Of a stretch of 64,000 nt of DNA, positions 62,796-64,000 are shown in pieces (the stretch's first letter is position 1; every line of letters begins with the position of its first letter). A program made the position numbers and the translations under genes. Location of the stretch: the NCBI GenBank assembly GCA_030762175.1, contig CM060843.1:25611001-25675000 (forward strand), given 5' to 3'. Origin of the DNA: Metallyticus violacea. Its lineage: Eukaryota > Arthropoda > Insecta > Mantodea > Metallyticidae. Below the pieces are notes generated by a model. It made no database searches, was not told the origin of the DNA, and was given only the letters and a program-made list of their open reading frames with translations.

Positions 62796-64000
62796 TTAAA
62801 AAACACGGAAAGTAAGGCGTAATTTCACCCAAGCGATAAGCTATCGTACAAAAGACTGCCGCTTGTTAACGTTACGACAGAGGTATAAATAAATACCAAA
62901 CATATTCCCACCTAGAGCTTCCTTGTGAGACCCGAAAACATATTCGCATGGTGCCAGATCAGCGAAATATACTGGGTGTGGGCGACCACCAGCATATTTT
63001 TGGCTGTTGCACTTGCAAGTTATAACAGCATCTCATAACTGATAACTCCGATATTTTGATTTGATTGCGGATTTCTTCCAAGCTGATGAAGGGATGCATC
63101 ACTTGACAGTGCTTTCTCAGTGCATGACGTGTTCCAGAATTGGGTCATTATTGTCTCATAGGAAAGCGCGAATCAATGGAGTTGTATGGAACTTCTTTGG
63201 TTTGGCGGGGAAGGATATTACCATTCCCTGCTAGTTCCCTTAGTCCGAAAATGGAAGTAACAGTCTCATCCATCTTCAGTGACTGCAGGCAGGAATCAAA
63301 TTCTCCTTTAGCTTCATAAATGAGTTAAACATCCACACGACATTCTATCAAATCGGAAATAAGCTCTTGTAGAGGCTTTAACCTTCAGTTCTGCAGCAAA
63401 CTCGTTCAGGTGCTGGCTTCTCATTTAGCGGTGTTCGCAGTGTATGCCCAGAAGAAATCTGCAATAACCAAACATACCACCGCATGCATACTGCTGCAGT
63501 TACACACATGCATTCCCTATTGCCTCTCATCCCCTAAAGAATATATGTTTTATTATCTTCACTACCTAAGAAAGGAGCGGCCATCTTAAATCTGACAGGT
63601 ACCGTCATGTCAATAGAGAACGTGCCCCTACGCGCAAATAAAGAGGCAAGGCAAAACATATTTTAATTTATAATTTTTAAAGTCATATTAAAGTTAAGTT
63701 TACTTTTTTAACTCTGCCTGTTACCACGTGGGGTCGCATGTATTATCTAAGTAATTATAAATACAGGAATGAAAAAAATAAAAAAATTAGACAAGCGTAT
63801 ATTGCCATTTACTCATTTGCGATGTAGAATGATCAATTTGAAAAAACAACTAGGCATGGTATTTGCTCTCCCAGCCAGTAGTCACCGATTAGACGGCGAT
63901 TTTCAACATCACTGATACCACAAAAAGCTGTTAAAGCTAGTGTTTTGAGCATTAATTTCCATCTAATAAAGTAAATTCTATAGTTGTCGACCCCCACACT
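62796..64000. other. end of window; possible old transposase text
   Basis: On the minus strand near 62,930-62,990 the text FADLAPCEYVFGSHKEAL resembles the third-aspartate region of mariner-type transposases, and more degenerate text continues to ~63,470. The evidence is thin. No gene is assigned. Confidence 0.35.

Overview
The window reads as a piece of a large, AT-rich, repeat-laden insect nuclear genome. Evidence: many degenerate mariner-type DNA transposons, at least three tRNA-derived SINE families (one with 10-13 bp target duplications), two exons of a CYP6-type cytochrome P450 with clean splice sites, and TATA plus TCAGT initiator signals. A cockroach- or termite-like polyneopteran would fit, but the sequence alone does not prove the species.

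Layout. 1-21.9 kb: intergenic DNA with mariner and SINE insertions and one decayed P450 exon (15.7 kb). 21,936-47,106: a complete Polinton/Maverick (adintovirus-like) element, bounded by ~180-215 bp terminal inverted repeats, AG...CT ends and an exact 6-bp duplication AACTTG. 47.1-64 kb: more intergenic DNA with mariner relics, SINEs, a non-LTR reverse-transcriptase relic, and the last two exons of a P450 gene on the minus strand (terminal exon 56,909-57,078; penultimate exon 60,480-60,734). The 3.4-kb P450 intron carries a mariner that itself carries a SINE.

The Polinton holds the expected replication and morphogenesis set: protein-primed family B DNA polymerase, retroviral-type integrase with a chromodomain, packaging ATPase, adenain-like protease, penton-like minor capsid protein and double-jelly-roll major capsid protein (MCP). 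It also has small basic proteins and accessory genes: a dUTPase, a long protein with a dUTPase-like C-terminal domain, a secreted cysteine-rich coiled-coil protein, and a candidate ssDNA-binding protein. Nearly all the large genes are broken by in-frame stops, frameshifts or a lost catalytic residue, so this copy is a fossil. The dUTPase, the small basic protein at 33.2 kb, the candidate ssDNA-binding protein and two small left-end genes are still open. A 6.06-kb R1/Jockey-like non-LTR retrotransposon sits inside the MCP gene, flanked by a 10-bp duplication.

Most unusual: (1) the paired dUTPase and putative fibre-like dUTPase-fold protein; (2) a 1.4-kb non-coding array of CAAGGTGAC-type repeats, related in motif to the element's terminal repeats; (3) an apparent three-ORF retrotransposon ending in a hairpin plus oligo-T; (4) subterminal hairpins next to the right terminus.
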